Shown: positions 8,877 to 17,743 of the stretch, one piece after another
How the letters are laid out: each line of letters opens with the position of its first letter
Numbering within the stretch: position 1 is the stretch's first letter
From: Verrucomicrobiaceae bacterium
GTDB taxonomy: Bacteria > Verrucomicrobiota > Verrucomicrobiia > Verrucomicrobiales > Verrucomicrobiaceae
NCBI GenBank assembly: GCA_024232965.1
Contig: JACKQF010000003.1
Coordinates: 744,001-808,000, forward strand
Length of the DNA: 64,000 nt
Direction of reading: 5' to 3'
Notes under the pieces: model-generated
Told to the model about the DNA's origin: nothing
Database searches by the model: none
The model's input: the letters and a program-made list of their open reading frames with translations, nothing else
Program-made: the position numbers and the translations under genes

Positions 8877-9548
8877 ATGAAAAAGCAAATGCAACGCGGC
8901 TTCACCCTGATTGAGCTGCTGGTTGTGATCACCATCATCGCGATTCTCGCGAGCTTGGCTGTTCCGACCTACAACACCATTCAGGACAAGTCCAACCAGG
9001 TCAAGGCGACAAGCAATTGCCGCCAAATCATCTCCTCGCTCAAACTCTACGCAGGGGACAACTCCGGTGCTTACCCTGATTCTGATCCGAGCCAGCCGAC
9101 GACGTCTAACGATGCCTTCCGCATTCTGATCAGGCAGGAAATCATCCAGGATGAGCGTATCTTCGGCTGCCCAGCCAGCAAGTTCAATGGCGATAACAAC
9201 ATCGGCACTGCACCTGAATATGCTGAGGCAGTTGAGTCCAACGAGAACCATTGGGCCATGACCGTCGGTCAGACGGAATCCAGTTCCTCGGTGATGCCGT
9301 TGGTGTTCGAAAATCCAGCGACACAAGCTTGGCCGCCACAATGGAATGCTGACTATGCTGGTCAGCTCCAGCCTGGTCGTAGCTGGCGCGGTGGCAAGAT
9401 CATCATCGGCCTGAACGATGACAGCGTGAGCGTCGTCAAACTCGAAGCCACGAAGGGCATGGTCGGCCCGCCTGACCTTGGCAGCGGCAACAACATGTTC
9501 ACCCAAGCTGCTGAGAACGCAGAAATTCTCAACATCTTGACGAACTGA
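8877..9548 (+). CDS. Type II secretion/pilin-like pseudopilin
   Basis: 223 residues beginning MKKQMQRGFTLIELLVVITI, a textbook prepilin-type N-terminal methylation motif: cleavage by prepilin peptidase after Gly, methylated Phe, and Glu at +5, followed by a hydrophobic helix to about residue 30. The remaining globular part (YAGDNSGAYPDSDPSQP...) resembles the many orphan pseudopilin-like proteins of Planctomycetes and Verrucomicrobia. It is likely exported to the periplasm or cell surface. ATG 8877 is chosen because it places the GFTLIE motif at the N-terminus; an upstream in-frame start at 8808 would bury it. No secretion or pilus machinery is adjacent. A strong terminator follows, so it is probably a single-gene unit. 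Confidence 0.88.
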   Translation: MKKQMQRGFTLIELLVVITIIAILASLAVPTYNTIQDKSNQVKATSNCRQIISSLKLYAGDNSGAYPDSDPSQPTTSNDAFRILIRQEIIQDERIFGCPASKFNGDNNIGTAPEYAEAVESNENHWAMTVGQTESSSSVMPLVFENPATQAWPPQWNADYAGQLQPGRSWRGGKIIIGLNDDSVSVVKLEATKGMVGPPDLGSGNNMFTQAAENAEILNILTN

Positions 9549-9577
9549 CCTCGACAGGGCTAAACGCCTACCTTTTG

Positions 9578-9615
9578 ATGCCGCAGGTTCCTCACGGGAT
9601 CTGCGGCATTTTTTT
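9578..9615 (+). terminator. Strong rho-independent terminator
   Basis: ATGCCGCAG (9578-9586) pairs perfectly with CTGCGGCAT (9601-9609) around a 14-nt loop and runs into seven T residues (9609-9615). It lies 30 bp after the pseudopilin stop codon and separates that gene from the DUF5069 gene. Confidence 0.92.
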
Positions 9616-9662
9616 CGGTCAATGCGACTTGATGCTGAATGAGGCATTGGCATGGTATGGGC

Positions 9663-10091
9663 ATGGCTTTCCCAATTCGTTCTCCACGTGACACCGTCGG
9701 CGGTATCTATGTTTTTGGCCGTATTCTGGATAAGATTCGGCTGAATGCGGCAGGGGCTTTACCGGAGGGTTACCATCTTGGCGTGATTGCTGGAAAGCGG
9801 ACCTTTGATGACCGGGTCTGTCAGCTTCTAGGTGTGACTTTTGAGGCTCTGTCTGAGCGAGTGCTAGCAGGCGGAACCGACGACGAGGTCTTGGAGTGGT
9901 GCTTTGTGACCGGGATGCGGCCCAGTGCGGAGCAGATCGAGATTTGGAATGGATTTATGTCCAAGAGAGGCTGGCGCGATGCTGCCTCCGAGGGGCTCGT
10001 GGCCCAACGTGCGGATGCTGGGCTGGGGCATCGTGAAGACCTCCAGACCTTCTTTGATGTGATGGATGTCGAAGAGGGGCGGGCCTCATAA
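9663..10091 (+). CDS. DUF5069 domain protein
   Basis: 142 residues, soluble, no signal peptide. The opening IRSPRDTVGGIYVFGRILDK followed by IRLNAAGALPEGYH is the hallmark of DUF5069, a small family of unknown function common in Verrucomicrobia and Planctomycetes. No catalytic motif is evident. The start is ambiguous among ATGs at 9639, 9657 and 9663; 9663 puts the conserved SPRD block close to the N-terminus. It converges with rlmI, with only 3 bp between the stop codons. The function is unknown. Confidence 0.8.
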   Translation: MAFPIRSPRDTVGGIYVFGRILDKIRLNAAGALPEGYHLGVIAGKRTFDDRVCQLLGVTFEALSERVLAGGTDDEVLEWCFVTGMRPSAEQIEIWNGFMSKRGWRDAASEGLVAQRADAGLGHREDLQTFFDVMDVEEGRAS

Positions 10092-10094
10092 GGC

Positions 10095-11264
10095 CTACCA
10101 GGAAGCCTGAACCTCAAACGCGTAGCCGCGCAAGTACTCCGTTTCGCCTATGCTGGCGATGATCGGGTGATCGGCGCGTTGGCCAAAGGTTGTGACCTGA
10201 CGCAAAGTCTTGCGTGCATCCACGGCGGCATCGACGATGACTTGGTGGAAGTCGCCCGTGCTAACGTGGTGGGAGCAACTGAAGGTGCACAGCAGGCCAC
10301 CAGGGTTCAGCATCTTCAGCGCCCGGAGATGGATCTCTTTGTAACCACGCATGGCGTCTTTGACGGACTGTTTCGTTCTCGTAAAGGACGGTGGATCCAG
10401 GATGATCATGTCGTAGGTATCGCCGGCCGTTTCACCTGCTTTGAGGAAGTCGAAGCAGTTGGCCGCCAACCACTCGGCCTTTAAACCTGACGCGGCGGCG
10501 TTGCGCTGAGCTTGGGCAATGGCGTGTTCGCTAACGTCCACAGCTCTGACGGATTCAGCACCCGCAAGCGCACAGGCCTGGGCAAAGCCACCCTGGTTGG
10601 TGAAGCAGTCTAAGACCTTGCGCCCCTTCGCGAGAGCTGCGCATTGCTGGTAGTTGTCGAGTTGATCGAGATAGAGACCGGTTTTTTGGCCTTCCAGAAC
10701 ATCCACTTCGAAGGTCAGTCCACCATACTTGATTTGAAAAGGGGCGGGGACTTCGCCAAATACGACCCCTTTACGCAGTTCCATACCCTCGGCTTTGCGG
10801 ACGGCTCCTTCGTTGCGTTCGACGATGCTGATTGGTTGGACGATTTCGCGCAAGGCCTGGATGATGAGGTCGCTGCGCTGATCCATGGCCAGAGTCAGGG
10901 TCTGCAAGACCAGGTGGTCGCCGTAACGATCGACGACAAGCCCTGGGAGTCCGTCGGACTCGCTCCAGATGAGGCGGCAAAGAGTTGGGTCAATCCCGGA
11001 GGCGATGCGCTGATTGACGGCGCGCTGAATGCGGCGTTGGAAGAAATCGAGATCGAGTTCCTGGCGACGATACGAAAAGAGCCGTGCGTTGATCTGCGAT
11101 TGCGGATTGTAAATGGCACTGCCGATCGGCCGATTGCGGATGTCTTTCAACATCACGACGTCGCCCGGCTTGGGTTCGCCAGCCGTGGCTTTGACGTCTG
11201 AGGCATAGACCCAAACGTGACCATGAAAGAGGCGGGAGCGAGGCTGGACGATCAGTGATGACAT
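10095..11264 (-). CDS. rlmI: 23S rRNA (cytosine-5)-methyltransferase, RlmI-like
   Basis: 389 residues with the RlmI layout: an N-terminal PUA domain (SRLFHGHVWVYASDV; GDVVMLKD), a central EEHEE-like domain (LIWSESDGLPGLVVDRYGDH), and a C-terminal Rossmann SAM-dependent methyltransferase with motif I KVLDCFTNQGGFAQACALAG, DVSEHAIAQAQRNA, motif IV IILDPPSFTRTK and the catalytic-Cys motif LLCTFSCSHHVS. It is expected to methylate a cytosine in 23S rRNA (C1962 in E. coli). It is 116 bp downstream of lepA on the same strand, so the two translation-related genes may be co-transcribed. ATG 11264 gives the normal family length. Confidence 0.9.
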   Translation of the reverse strand: MSSLIVQPRSRLFHGHVWVYASDVKATAGEPKPGDVVMLKDIRNRPIGSAIYNPQSQINARLFSYRRQELDLDFFQRRIQRAVNQRIASGIDPTLCRLIWSESDGLPGLVVDRYGDHLVLQTLTLAMDQRSDLIIQALREIVQPISIVERNEGAVRKAEGMELRKGVVFGEVPAPFQIKYGGLTFEVDVLEGQKTGLYLDQLDNYQQCAALAKGRKVLDCFTNQGGFAQACALAGAESVRAVDVSEHAIAQAQRNAAASGLKAEWLAANCFDFLKAGETAGDTYDMIILDPPSFTRTKQSVKDAMRGYKEIHLRALKMLNPGGLLCTFSCSHHVSTGDFHQVIVDAAVDARKTLRQVTTFGQRADHPIIASIGETEYLRGYAFEVQASW

Positions 11265-11380
11265 AGAACCCTCTCAGTGGCGCGGCATGGGCCGCAGCGC
11301 AAGCTGAACCTAGCTATTGGGTGGCGGCACGCGTGTTGCCGTGCCGACTTTGCAATCCGCGTGACTGTGCCTTTCCCAGC

Positions 11381-13177
11381 TTAGTTGGTTTTGAGTACTT
11401 CGATGAATGCTTCTTGGGGGATGTTGACTCGGCCGATGGCTTTCATCTTTTTCTTCCCTTCCTTCTGCTTCTCCAAGAGCTTGCGTTTGCGGGTGATATC
11501 ACCACCGTAGCATTTGGCAGTTACATCTTTGCGCAGGGCACTGATACTTTCGCGGGCGATGATTTTTCCGCCGATCGCGGCCTGAATCGCGACGACAAAG
11601 AGCTGCTGGGGGATCACTTCTTTGAGTTTAGCGGCAAGCTGGCGTCCGCGTGACTCGGCCTTGCCGCGATGGACGATGCAGGAGAACGCATCGACCGGTT
11701 CGCCTGCGATCATCATGTCCATCTTCACGAGATCGTCCTCTCGGTAGCCTGCGTGTTCGTAGTCCATGCTGCCGTAACCACGGGTCAGGGACTTCAGTCG
11801 GTCATTGAAATCCACGAGGATCTCGTTCAATGGCAGCACACAATGAATCATGACGCGGCGATCATCGAGCGTCTCGGTGTTTTCCAGCGTCCCGCGTTTG
11901 TCCATGACGAGTTGCATGATGTCCCCAATGTATTCATTCGGGATCATGATGTAGACTTTCACGATCGGTTCGCGGATGACATCAATGGTCTGCGCGGGGG
12001 GGAGAAAGCTGGGGTTATCCACCATCAACTCGGTGCCATCGGTTTTTCGGACCTCGTAAATGACTGAGGGATAGGTGGAAATGACGTCCATCTGGAACTC
12101 ACGGCGCAGGCGTTCCTGAACAATCTCCATGTGCAAAAGGCCGAGGAAGCCGCAGCGAAAGCCAAAGCCGAGTGCAGCGGAGCTTTCTGCCATGAAAGAG
12201 AAGGCAGAGTCATTGATTTGGAGTTTTCCAACGGCGGCCTTCAGCGCCTCGAAGTCATCGGTGCTGACAGGATAAATGCCGCTGAAGACCAGGGGGTGGA
12301 TTTCTTTGAAACCGGGAAGGGGCTCAGCACAGGGTTTGCGGCTTTCGGTGACCGTATCGCCGATTTTGACGTCGGCGGTGGTTTTGACGTTCGCGATGAG
12401 GTAACCTACGTCACCAGCGACGAGCTTATCAAATGGTGTCATTTTAGGCCGGAAGACGCCCAGGTCCTTGACTTCGTAGTCGTTGCCGGTGGACATCATA
12501 CGGATCTTTTGACCACGTGTGATGGTGCCAGAAACGATCCGGACATAGCTGACAACGCCGCGATACGGGTCAAAGACGGAGTCAAAAACGGACGCACGCA
12601 AGTAGCCATCGCCTGGATCAACGGGTGGCGGAACGAAGGCGACGATGGCCTCTAGGATATCCTCAATTCCGATACCCATTTTAGCGCTTGCGGGGACGGC
12701 TTCATCGGAGGGAAGTTGGAGGATTTCTTCCAGCTGCCGTTTCACTTTTTCAACGTCCGCGTTGGGGAGGTCAACCTTGTTGATGACGGGGATGACATGC
12801 AGATTCTGCTGCATTGCCAAGTTCAAATTGGCAACGGTCTGGGCTTCGACACCCTGTGACGCATCGACCAAGAGAAGGGCACCTTCGCAAGCGGCCAGAG
12901 AACGGCTTACTTCGTAGCTGAAGTCCACGTGACCAGGGGTGTCGAGGAGATTGAGCTTGTAGATCTGGCCATCCTTAGCCGGGTAGCTCATCGTCACTGG
13001 GTGCGCTTTGATCGTAATCCCGCGCTCCCTTTCCAGGTCCATCGCATCGAGGAGTTGATCCTGCTTTTGGCGGTTGCTGATGGTATTGGTAAACTCCAGC
13101 AAACGGTCTGAGAGAGTCGTCTTCCCGTGATCGATGTGTGCGATGATTGAGAAATTGCGGGTGTTGGCGATGGACAT
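11381..13177 (-). CDS. lepA: Elongation factor 4 (LepA), back-translocating GTPase
   Basis: 598 residues, the canonical length. It contains the translational GTPase G1 motif AHIDHGKTTLSDRLLEFT, the G2 region RERGITIKAH, G3 DTPGHVDFSYEVSRSLAAC, G4 NKVDLP, and the LepA-specific C-terminal domain (YGGDITRKRKLLEKQKEGKK with MKAIGRVNIPQEAFIEVLK). LepA binds the ribosome and influences translocation and initiation under stress. It is cytoplasmic and can associate with membranes. In many bacteria it is followed by lepB; here the next gene on the strand is rlmI. Confidence 0.98.
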   Translation of the reverse strand: MSIANTRNFSIIAHIDHGKTTLSDRLLEFTNTISNRQKQDQLLDAMDLERERGITIKAHPVTMSYPAKDGQIYKLNLLDTPGHVDFSYEVSRSLAACEGALLLVDASQGVEAQTVANLNLAMQQNLHVIPVINKVDLPNADVEKVKRQLEEILQLPSDEAVPASAKMGIGIEDILEAIVAFVPPPVDPGDGYLRASVFDSVFDPYRGVVSYVRIVSGTITRGQKIRMMSTGNDYEVKDLGVFRPKMTPFDKLVAGDVGYLIANVKTTADVKIGDTVTESRKPCAEPLPGFKEIHPLVFSGIYPVSTDDFEALKAAVGKLQINDSAFSFMAESSAALGFGFRCGFLGLLHMEIVQERLRREFQMDVISTYPSVIYEVRKTDGTELMVDNPSFLPPAQTIDVIREPIVKVYIMIPNEYIGDIMQLVMDKRGTLENTETLDDRRVMIHCVLPLNEILVDFNDRLKSLTRGYGSMDYEHAGYREDDLVKMDMMIAGEPVDAFSCIVHRGKAESRGRQLAAKLKEVIPQQLFVVAIQAAIGGKIIARESISALRKDVTAKCYGGDITRKRKLLEKQKEGKKKMKAIGRVNIPQEAFIEVLKTN

Positions 13178-13288
13178 TCGAGAAGGGGGACGGGGAAGGG
13201 AACGGATGGCCGCACGCTGGCGGGGGGCGGACTATTTAGCCGCATCCGTCTCCAGAATCAAGCGTTCCCGTAGGGGCTAAATCCGCCT

Positions 13289-14152
13289 TTAGGCGAGACT
13301 GCGTTTTCTTCGAGTGACGGCCAAAATGACGCCAGCTAGGACGAGAATGCCACGCGTGGGCTCGGGCGCTAGGCCGAAGGTGACATTGAAGGTCGCGGCA
13401 GTGCTGGGCTCGTCAGTGGTCCAGTTGGTGCTGTCGGCGATGAGAGCCAACCACTCTTCCTTGGTGCCGCCGACTGAATTGAGGGAGGTAAATGCAATGC
13501 CGCTCAGATCGAGCCCGAATGCGCCATCATGGAAGGTGTAAATGGTGTGTTCGAAGGCTGTGTTGGCTCCGGTAGATAGGCCAGGTGCGATGTTGCCTGT
13601 GTAGTTGTCGCTGGAATTTTCAAACCCGGTGTAACCAGAGATCGGGTTGTCGAGGAGATAGACGAAATTGGTGGGGGTGCCGATGGGATTGGCTCCATTC
13701 GAAGCCTGAAAAATGTAAATTTGATCTGCTGGCGGTTCGTAGGGGCCAGTAAAGGTCTCGTTAAGGCGCAGATCGCTGAATTCACCATTTGCTGGGTTCA
13801 CACCGTCGATCGCCCCAGAATTCACCCAGTTCCAAGCTGCACCGTCTGAGAATGATGAAATGACAGTTCCCGCGCTGATGGTGCCTGTGACGTTCAATTT
13901 GAGGAGAGATTCACCATCCAACTGATTGGTGGCAGTTGGGCTGCCGCTGCGGAAGACATCCAGACCACTGACCCAGCCGCTGTCGGTGAAGTAGAGGACT
14001 TCGCCCGCGGAGATTTCATCTAGGGCGACCAGGGTGAAAGAGTCAAAAAGGTCGTCGTAACCAATGATCGCCATCCCGCCAGCGGCGACTGCACCCTTCG
14101 ATGCGGTCGTTGAAAGGAGAGCGAGAGAGGCGAGGAGAGCAAGGAGACGCAT
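13289..14152 (-). CDS. PEP-CTERM surface protein
   Basis: 287 residues with an N-terminal signal peptide (MRLLALLASLALLSTTASKG) and a C-terminal PEP-CTERM sorting signal: PEPTRGILVLAGVILAVTRR followed by a basic tail, that is the PEP motif, a short hydrophobic helix and an Arg/Lys cluster. Such proteins are processed by an exosortase and are linked to exopolysaccharide or biofilm matrix. The middle is beta-rich, acidic and low in Cys, and resembles lamin-tail-like extracellular modules (GYDDLFDSFTLVALDEISAG). ATG 14152 is chosen because it begins the signal peptide; the frame stays open much further upstream but that part is not protein-like. No exosortase is in this window. Confidence 0.82.
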   Translation of the reverse strand: MRLLALLASLALLSTTASKGAVAAGGMAIIGYDDLFDSFTLVALDEISAGEVLYFTDSGWVSGLDVFRSGSPTATNQLDGESLLKLNVTGTISAGTVISSFSDGAAWNWVNSGAIDGVNPANGEFSDLRLNETFTGPYEPPADQIYIFQASNGANPIGTPTNFVYLLDNPISGYTGFENSSDNYTGNIAPGLSTGANTAFEHTIYTFHDGAFGLDLSGIAFTSLNSVGGTKEEWLALIADSTNWTTDEPSTAATFNVTFGLAPEPTRGILVLAGVILAVTRRKRSLA

Positions 14153-14293
14153 GAGGAGGGGGAAGTTCGGGAAGGTAATGATACTCAACGGATTCGGCGA
14201 TAATTGGAAAGCTTTTTTTGTCGGAGTTAGCAATTTTCTGATCTGAATTATTTTGCGTTGCGCTGGGGCGAGGAAGTTAGGACACTGTGGACC

Positions 14294-14554
14294 ATGAGCG
14301 ATACTCTCCCCAAAGTCTTCGATACAAAACCGTGTGGCACTGAACTGGAGGCTGGCGATCACTGGTGGTGTGCCTGCGGCCTTTCCGGGCATCAGCCTAT
14401 GTGTGATGGTTCCCACAAGGGAACGGGATTTGGTCCGAGAAAGTTTACGTTGGCCGAGAAGACCAAGATCTTCCTGTGCAATTGTAAGCACACCAAGAAC
14501 CCGCCCTTCTGTGACGGTAGCCACTCCGGCCTGCCAGTCAGCGCCGAAGCATGA
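14294..14554 (+). CDS. Dual CDGSH iron-sulfur protein
   Basis: 86 residues with two CDGSH zinc-finger-like motifs that bind redox-active, pH-labile 2Fe-2S clusters through three Cys and one His each: CACGLSGHQPMCDGSH (Cys26, Cys28, Cys37, His41) and CNCKHTKNPPFCDGSH (Cys62, Cys64, Cys73, His77). No transmembrane segment is present, so it is a soluble cytosolic member of the bacterial tandem class. The role is probably electron transfer or cluster handling; the partner is unknown. ATG 14294 is preferred over an upstream in-frame start at 14258. A perfect palindromic terminator follows. Confidence 0.93.
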   Translation: MSDTLPKVFDTKPCGTELEAGDHWWCACGLSGHQPMCDGSHKGTGFGPRKFTLAEKTKIFLCNCKHTKNPPFCDGSHSGLPVSAEA

Positions 14555-14572
14555 TGCTTTTCCTATGACGAA

Positions 14573-14610
14573 AAAAGCCCCTACCACCTGCGCAGGTGGT
14601 AGGGGCTTTT
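14573..14610. terminator. Perfect 19-bp bidirectional terminator
   Basis: AAAAGCCCCTACCACCTGC (14573-14591) is directly followed by its exact reverse complement (14592-14610). The A-tract and T-tract at the two ends make it usable in both directions. It sits between the stop codons of the convergent CDGSH gene and sugar isomerase gene. Confidence 0.95.
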
Positions 14611-14625
14611 GTGATCAATTCCCGA

Positions 14626-15489
14626 TTAGGAAATCAATGGAACGAGGTTGTCTTTGCACCACTGACCGTTCTGGAGCGTGACACCATCTGGATCGTCCAC
14701 GGCGACGTGGGCTTCATCTTCGCAGATGATCCAGCCTTCGTAGTTCCGGGCGACGAGCCACTCAGTGATCTTGTGGAAGTCCAGCTTGCCTGTGCCCATC
14801 TGTGCCCAAGGCTCAGGCCCATTGCCGGAGAAATCCTTGTAATGAATGTGGTTCACGAGGTGCTGCCACTTGTTCAGCGTCGCGATGACGTCCATGCCGC
14901 CACGAATGATGTGGCCAACGTCTGGGGTCCAGCCAGTAACGGATGGATCCAGGCTGCTAAGGACGACATCATAGTCTTCCTGCGTGCGAACAAGGGATGC
15001 TGGGGGGCTGTTGGGGTGGTAGGAGCACTTGAGGCCCAGATCGGCAGCGCGTTTTGAAACGGCGTTGACATTGCGAGCAACGTTCAGGCGGCGGCGCTGG
15101 AGGTCTTTGGCACGACCGCTCGGCAGCGTGACGGTCCCGAGCATAGCACCGGGGAAGTGCTTCAGCAGGTCCATCGTGAAGTCTGCCGCAGCACGTTCGT
15201 TTGGCGCTTCCTCTTCCCCGTCCCATGCGCACACGAGTGCGAGGCCGGCGAGCTTGATATTATGTTCTTCCAATGCGTCCTTCAGACGATGAGGATCGCA
15301 AAAATCACCCAGCCAGTATTTGCCGCAACCGAGAGCTGACTCGGAGATCTCAAGGACCATCGGCTCAATGCCGGTGAAGCCTGCCTGAGCGGCAACCTTG
15401 ATCATGTGGTCGAGTTTGTTGTCGTAACCTTTGCCAGTGCCCTGCATAAACCAGGTATACACTTCTGAGCCGAATTGAATTTTCGCCAT
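14626..15489 (-). CDS. Sugar phosphate isomerase/epimerase (xylose isomerase-like TIM barrel)
   Basis: 287 residues, no signal peptide. The pattern fits the AP endonuclease 2/xylose isomerase-like TIM barrel: KVAAQAGFTGIEPMVLEIS, LKCSYHPNSPPAS, the metal-site segment VTGWTPDVGHIIRGGMD, NHIHYKDFSGNG and GWIICEDEAHVAVDDP. Conserved Glu, Asp and His at strand ends probably bind a divalent metal. Relatives include inosose dehydratases and keto-sugar epimerases, but the substrate cannot be assigned. ATG 15489 (MAKIQFGSEVYTWF) starts directly with the first barrel strand; the upstream open frame is not conserved-looking. It is divergent from lspA. Confidence 0.82.
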   Translation of the reverse strand: MAKIQFGSEVYTWFMQGTGKGYDNKLDHMIKVAAQAGFTGIEPMVLEISESALGCGKYWLGDFCDPHRLKDALEEHNIKLAGLALVCAWDGEEEAPNERAAADFTMDLLKHFPGAMLGTVTLPSGRAKDLQRRRLNVARNVNAVSKRAADLGLKCSYHPNSPPASLVRTQEDYDVVLSSLDPSVTGWTPDVGHIIRGGMDVIATLNKWQHLVNHIHYKDFSGNGPEPWAQMGTGKLDFHKITEWLVARNYEGWIICEDEAHVAVDDPDGVTLQNGQWCKDNLVPLIS

Positions 15490-15652
15490 GAGTTGGATTG
15501 GGGTTGTGTTGAGGAATGTGAAATCGGGCCAGCGGCACCGACATTCTTGCAGGAAAGCATAGTCCCCCGGCCTTTGTCCACAACGGATTACGCTTTGCGT
15601 CGAGTCAGCGCTTTTCTTTTGCGCGTTCCGGTTGGCTGCGTCATGGGTGGGG

Positions 15653-16153
15653 ATGCTGCGTTTGCTGTTGCTCCTATCTCTGCCCCTTTTCATCCTCGAC
15701 CAATGGTCTAAGCGCTGGATCGTGGAGCATTTTGAGCTCTATCGCGACGAGCACGAGGTCATCCCTGGGATGTTTTGGTTGCATCACGCGGCGAATACAG
15801 GCGTCGCTTTTGGAATGTTTAACGGCACGAAATACGCGAACTACGCCTTTGGGGCGATTGCCATCGGCGCGCTGGTCATGATCACGCTGTTGTATCGCTC
15901 GAATTTTTTTGTGGGTAAATTGGGGCGACTAGCCGTGGCGCTTTTGGTCTCAGGAATTTGCGGCAACTTTTTGGACCGTCTACAACACGGCTATGTGGTG
16001 GACTTTTTAAAGTTCGATTTTGGCTTCTGGCCTTTCCACCCGTGGCCCTCCTTCAACGTGGCGGATAGCTGCGTCGTCGTTGCGGCGGTGTGCCTTGCGG
16101 TGACCAGTTTTCAGGCCCAGACACCTTCCAGTAACCAGTCGCCGCCGACATAG
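15653..16153 (+). CDS. lspA: Lipoprotein signal peptidase (signal peptidase II)
   Basis: Inner-membrane aspartyl protease that removes signal peptides from prolipoproteins after lipidation. The protein has about 166 residues with four hydrophobic segments. The family motifs are present: FILDQWSKRWI near the N-terminus, NTGVAFGMF, and the two catalytic-Asp motifs GICGNFLDRL and FNVADSCVV, with YVVDFLKF between them. ATG 15653 puts the first TM helix at the N-terminus; in-frame TTG 15632 is an alternative. The 3' end overlaps the convergent imuB gene by 43 bp, which makes the C-terminus and both stop codons part of shared sequence. Confidence 0.95.
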   Translation: MLRLLLLLSLPLFILDQWSKRWIVEHFELYRDEHEVIPGMFWLHHAANTGVAFGMFNGTKYANYAFGAIAIGALVMITLLYRSNFFVGKLGRLAVALLVSGICGNFLDRLQHGYVVDFLKFDFGFWPFHPWPSFNVADSCVVVAAVCLAVTSFQAQTPSSNQSPPT

Positions 16154-17649
16154 ACGAGTTTGCAAAGAGCGCCAGTCGTGAGTTGAACATCCCACTCCCG
16201 CCGCGACCAACTTTCTGGTTCCCACCAATTGCCGGAGAGCAGCCAAGGTCCACGATCCTGTAAAATGCGGCCCTGAATTTCTCCTGCATCGACTTTAGTT
16301 GGGTGGCCATTTTCGATGTGAACCCGTGCCTGCCGTGGCGGCCGGAAGCTGCGCGCTGGTAGGCCGATCGTGAACTGGAATTTGAAGGGGGCATTGCCTC
16401 CAGGGCTAGGTTGTGCGGGTGTCTCATCAAAGGGCTCAAGGTCAAAGGTATCTGGTCGATGCGTAGTCGCAGGGACAGGGATACCGACGCTTTCTGTGCC
16501 GAGCGTTGCCTCAAGTTGGGCGAGAGTTTCGGCGAAGCGGTTGGGATCTTTGATGGCACCTTCAAAGATCAGCCCTTGGTGTGAAACGGCACGGGTGGGG
16601 GAAAGTGAAAGAGATAGGCCGGTGACCGGTGCCGGGAGGCTGAGATTGTCCAGACTGGTTTGGAGCAAACGGTGCAGGAGATCCACATCGCGGCTGGGAT
16701 CGGCGATGCGAAGTTCCCGCTCAAGATAGCGCGGTTCGTGAGGTTGGGTGCGGGAGGTGATCTCTAAGTCCAACCTCAGTGTCATGCTGCCTGCGACGAT
16801 CCAGTGGCTTTCAAGTCGCGCACAGAGCGATTCCAGGAAGCGGCGGCAAAGGATCAGTAGCGGAGCGCTGTTTTCTACCGGATGATCAAAGGAAATGTCC
16901 TGTTGGAAAATGGCGGGTGGGCGCACAAGTCGCAAAAGACGCCGTCGCGTGCCAGACGCCTGGTCCCAGAGCTCTGCACCATCCTTTCCGAGGCGACGGG
17001 CCAGGTCGACGCGGGGTAGAGCGGTCAACTGGCCGAGTGTGTGGATGCCCCACAGTTCTAGGACGGACTGTTGGTCTGCGCTGGGTTGCAGGCTGGCAAT
17101 GGGCAGCGGTGCCAAGAAGTCGCGCACATCCGCGGGTGTGGTTGGTAAGAGCAAAATCGGATCTGCCAAGTGTGCGGCCAGCACAGCAAGATCGGGATTG
17201 GGGGCAAGCGCGACATGGGCATCAAATCCGGCCATTGCCGTCTCATCCAGAAGCGTGCGCAGCAGATTGCCGGCGCGCTGGCTGAGACGGCGCACGTTGA
17301 CCCAATCCATGCAGACGACGCCAGGCGCGGTGTCTTCAAAATCAGGTGAGTGGCAGGCTGCGAAATCTAGTAACCTTGACTGCGCCGCGCGTTCTGCCGC
17401 TGGGTCCCGGTAAATGAGGTGGATGTGCGGACAGCGTGCCTGGGCCTGAGTGGCCGTCATGCCGGGCGTCACACCTGCCCGACGTGCAGCGTCTGTGAAG
17501 GCCAGGACGGGAGCCTTACTGCGCTGGGCTGTCTGGGTGCTAGCGGCGAAGGTCTCGTCGAGCAGAGCCACGGGGCGCAGCGCCCAGTCAGGTTGGTGCC
17601 GGAGCACGACCTGCAGTGGGAAGTTGGGGATGTGGAGGGCGGCGAACAT
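16111..17649 (-). CDS. imuB: ImuB-like Y-family DNA polymerase homologue
   Basis: 512 residues. It begins MFAALHIPNFPLQVVLRHQP, contains the Y-family-like segments PVLAFTDAARRAGVTPGMTA with TQAQARCP and LWGIHTLGQLTALPRVDLAR (helix-hairpin-helix region), and ends in a long C-terminal region typical of ImuB. The catalytic acidic residues expected in active Y-family enzymes (the DMDAFFAS-type N-terminal motif) are missing, as in known ImuB proteins, which serve as hubs binding the beta clamp and DnaE2 in damage-induced mutagenesis. No imuA or dnaE2 lies next to it here; the upstream divergent neighbour is gluconokinase. Start ATG 17649 is chosen for its match to the family N-terminus. It overlaps lspA by 43 bp. 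Confidence 0.85.
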   Translation of the reverse strand: MFAALHIPNFPLQVVLRHQPDWALRPVALLDETFAASTQTAQRSKAPVLAFTDAARRAGVTPGMTATQAQARCPHIHLIYRDPAAERAAQSRLLDFAACHSPDFEDTAPGVVCMDWVNVRRLSQRAGNLLRTLLDETAMAGFDAHVALAPNPDLAVLAAHLADPILLLPTTPADVRDFLAPLPIASLQPSADQQSVLELWGIHTLGQLTALPRVDLARRLGKDGAELWDQASGTRRRLLRLVRPPAIFQQDISFDHPVENSAPLLILCRRFLESLCARLESHWIVAGSMTLRLDLEITSRTQPHEPRYLERELRIADPSRDVDLLHRLLQTSLDNLSLPAPVTGLSLSLSPTRAVSHQGLIFEGAIKDPNRFAETLAQLEATLGTESVGIPVPATTHRPDTFDLEPFDETPAQPSPGGNAPFKFQFTIGLPARSFRPPRQARVHIENGHPTKVDAGEIQGRILQDRGPWLLSGNWWEPESWSRREWDVQLTTGALCKLVYVGGDWLLEGVWA

Positions 17650-17743
17650 TTTTTCGATCGACTTCGCCGGAAAGCTATCATTCGTGCCAAGGCTGCGCGA
17701 GGGCCAGTTGCGCGATGCGAAGCTTTGCTTCATGCTGGCGACC

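Noticed and set aside
13289..14587. Longer N-terminus for the PEP-CTERM protein, starting at 14587
   Set aside because: The extra 145 codons run through the terminator palindrome and antisense to the CDGSH gene; a normal signal peptide begins at 14152.
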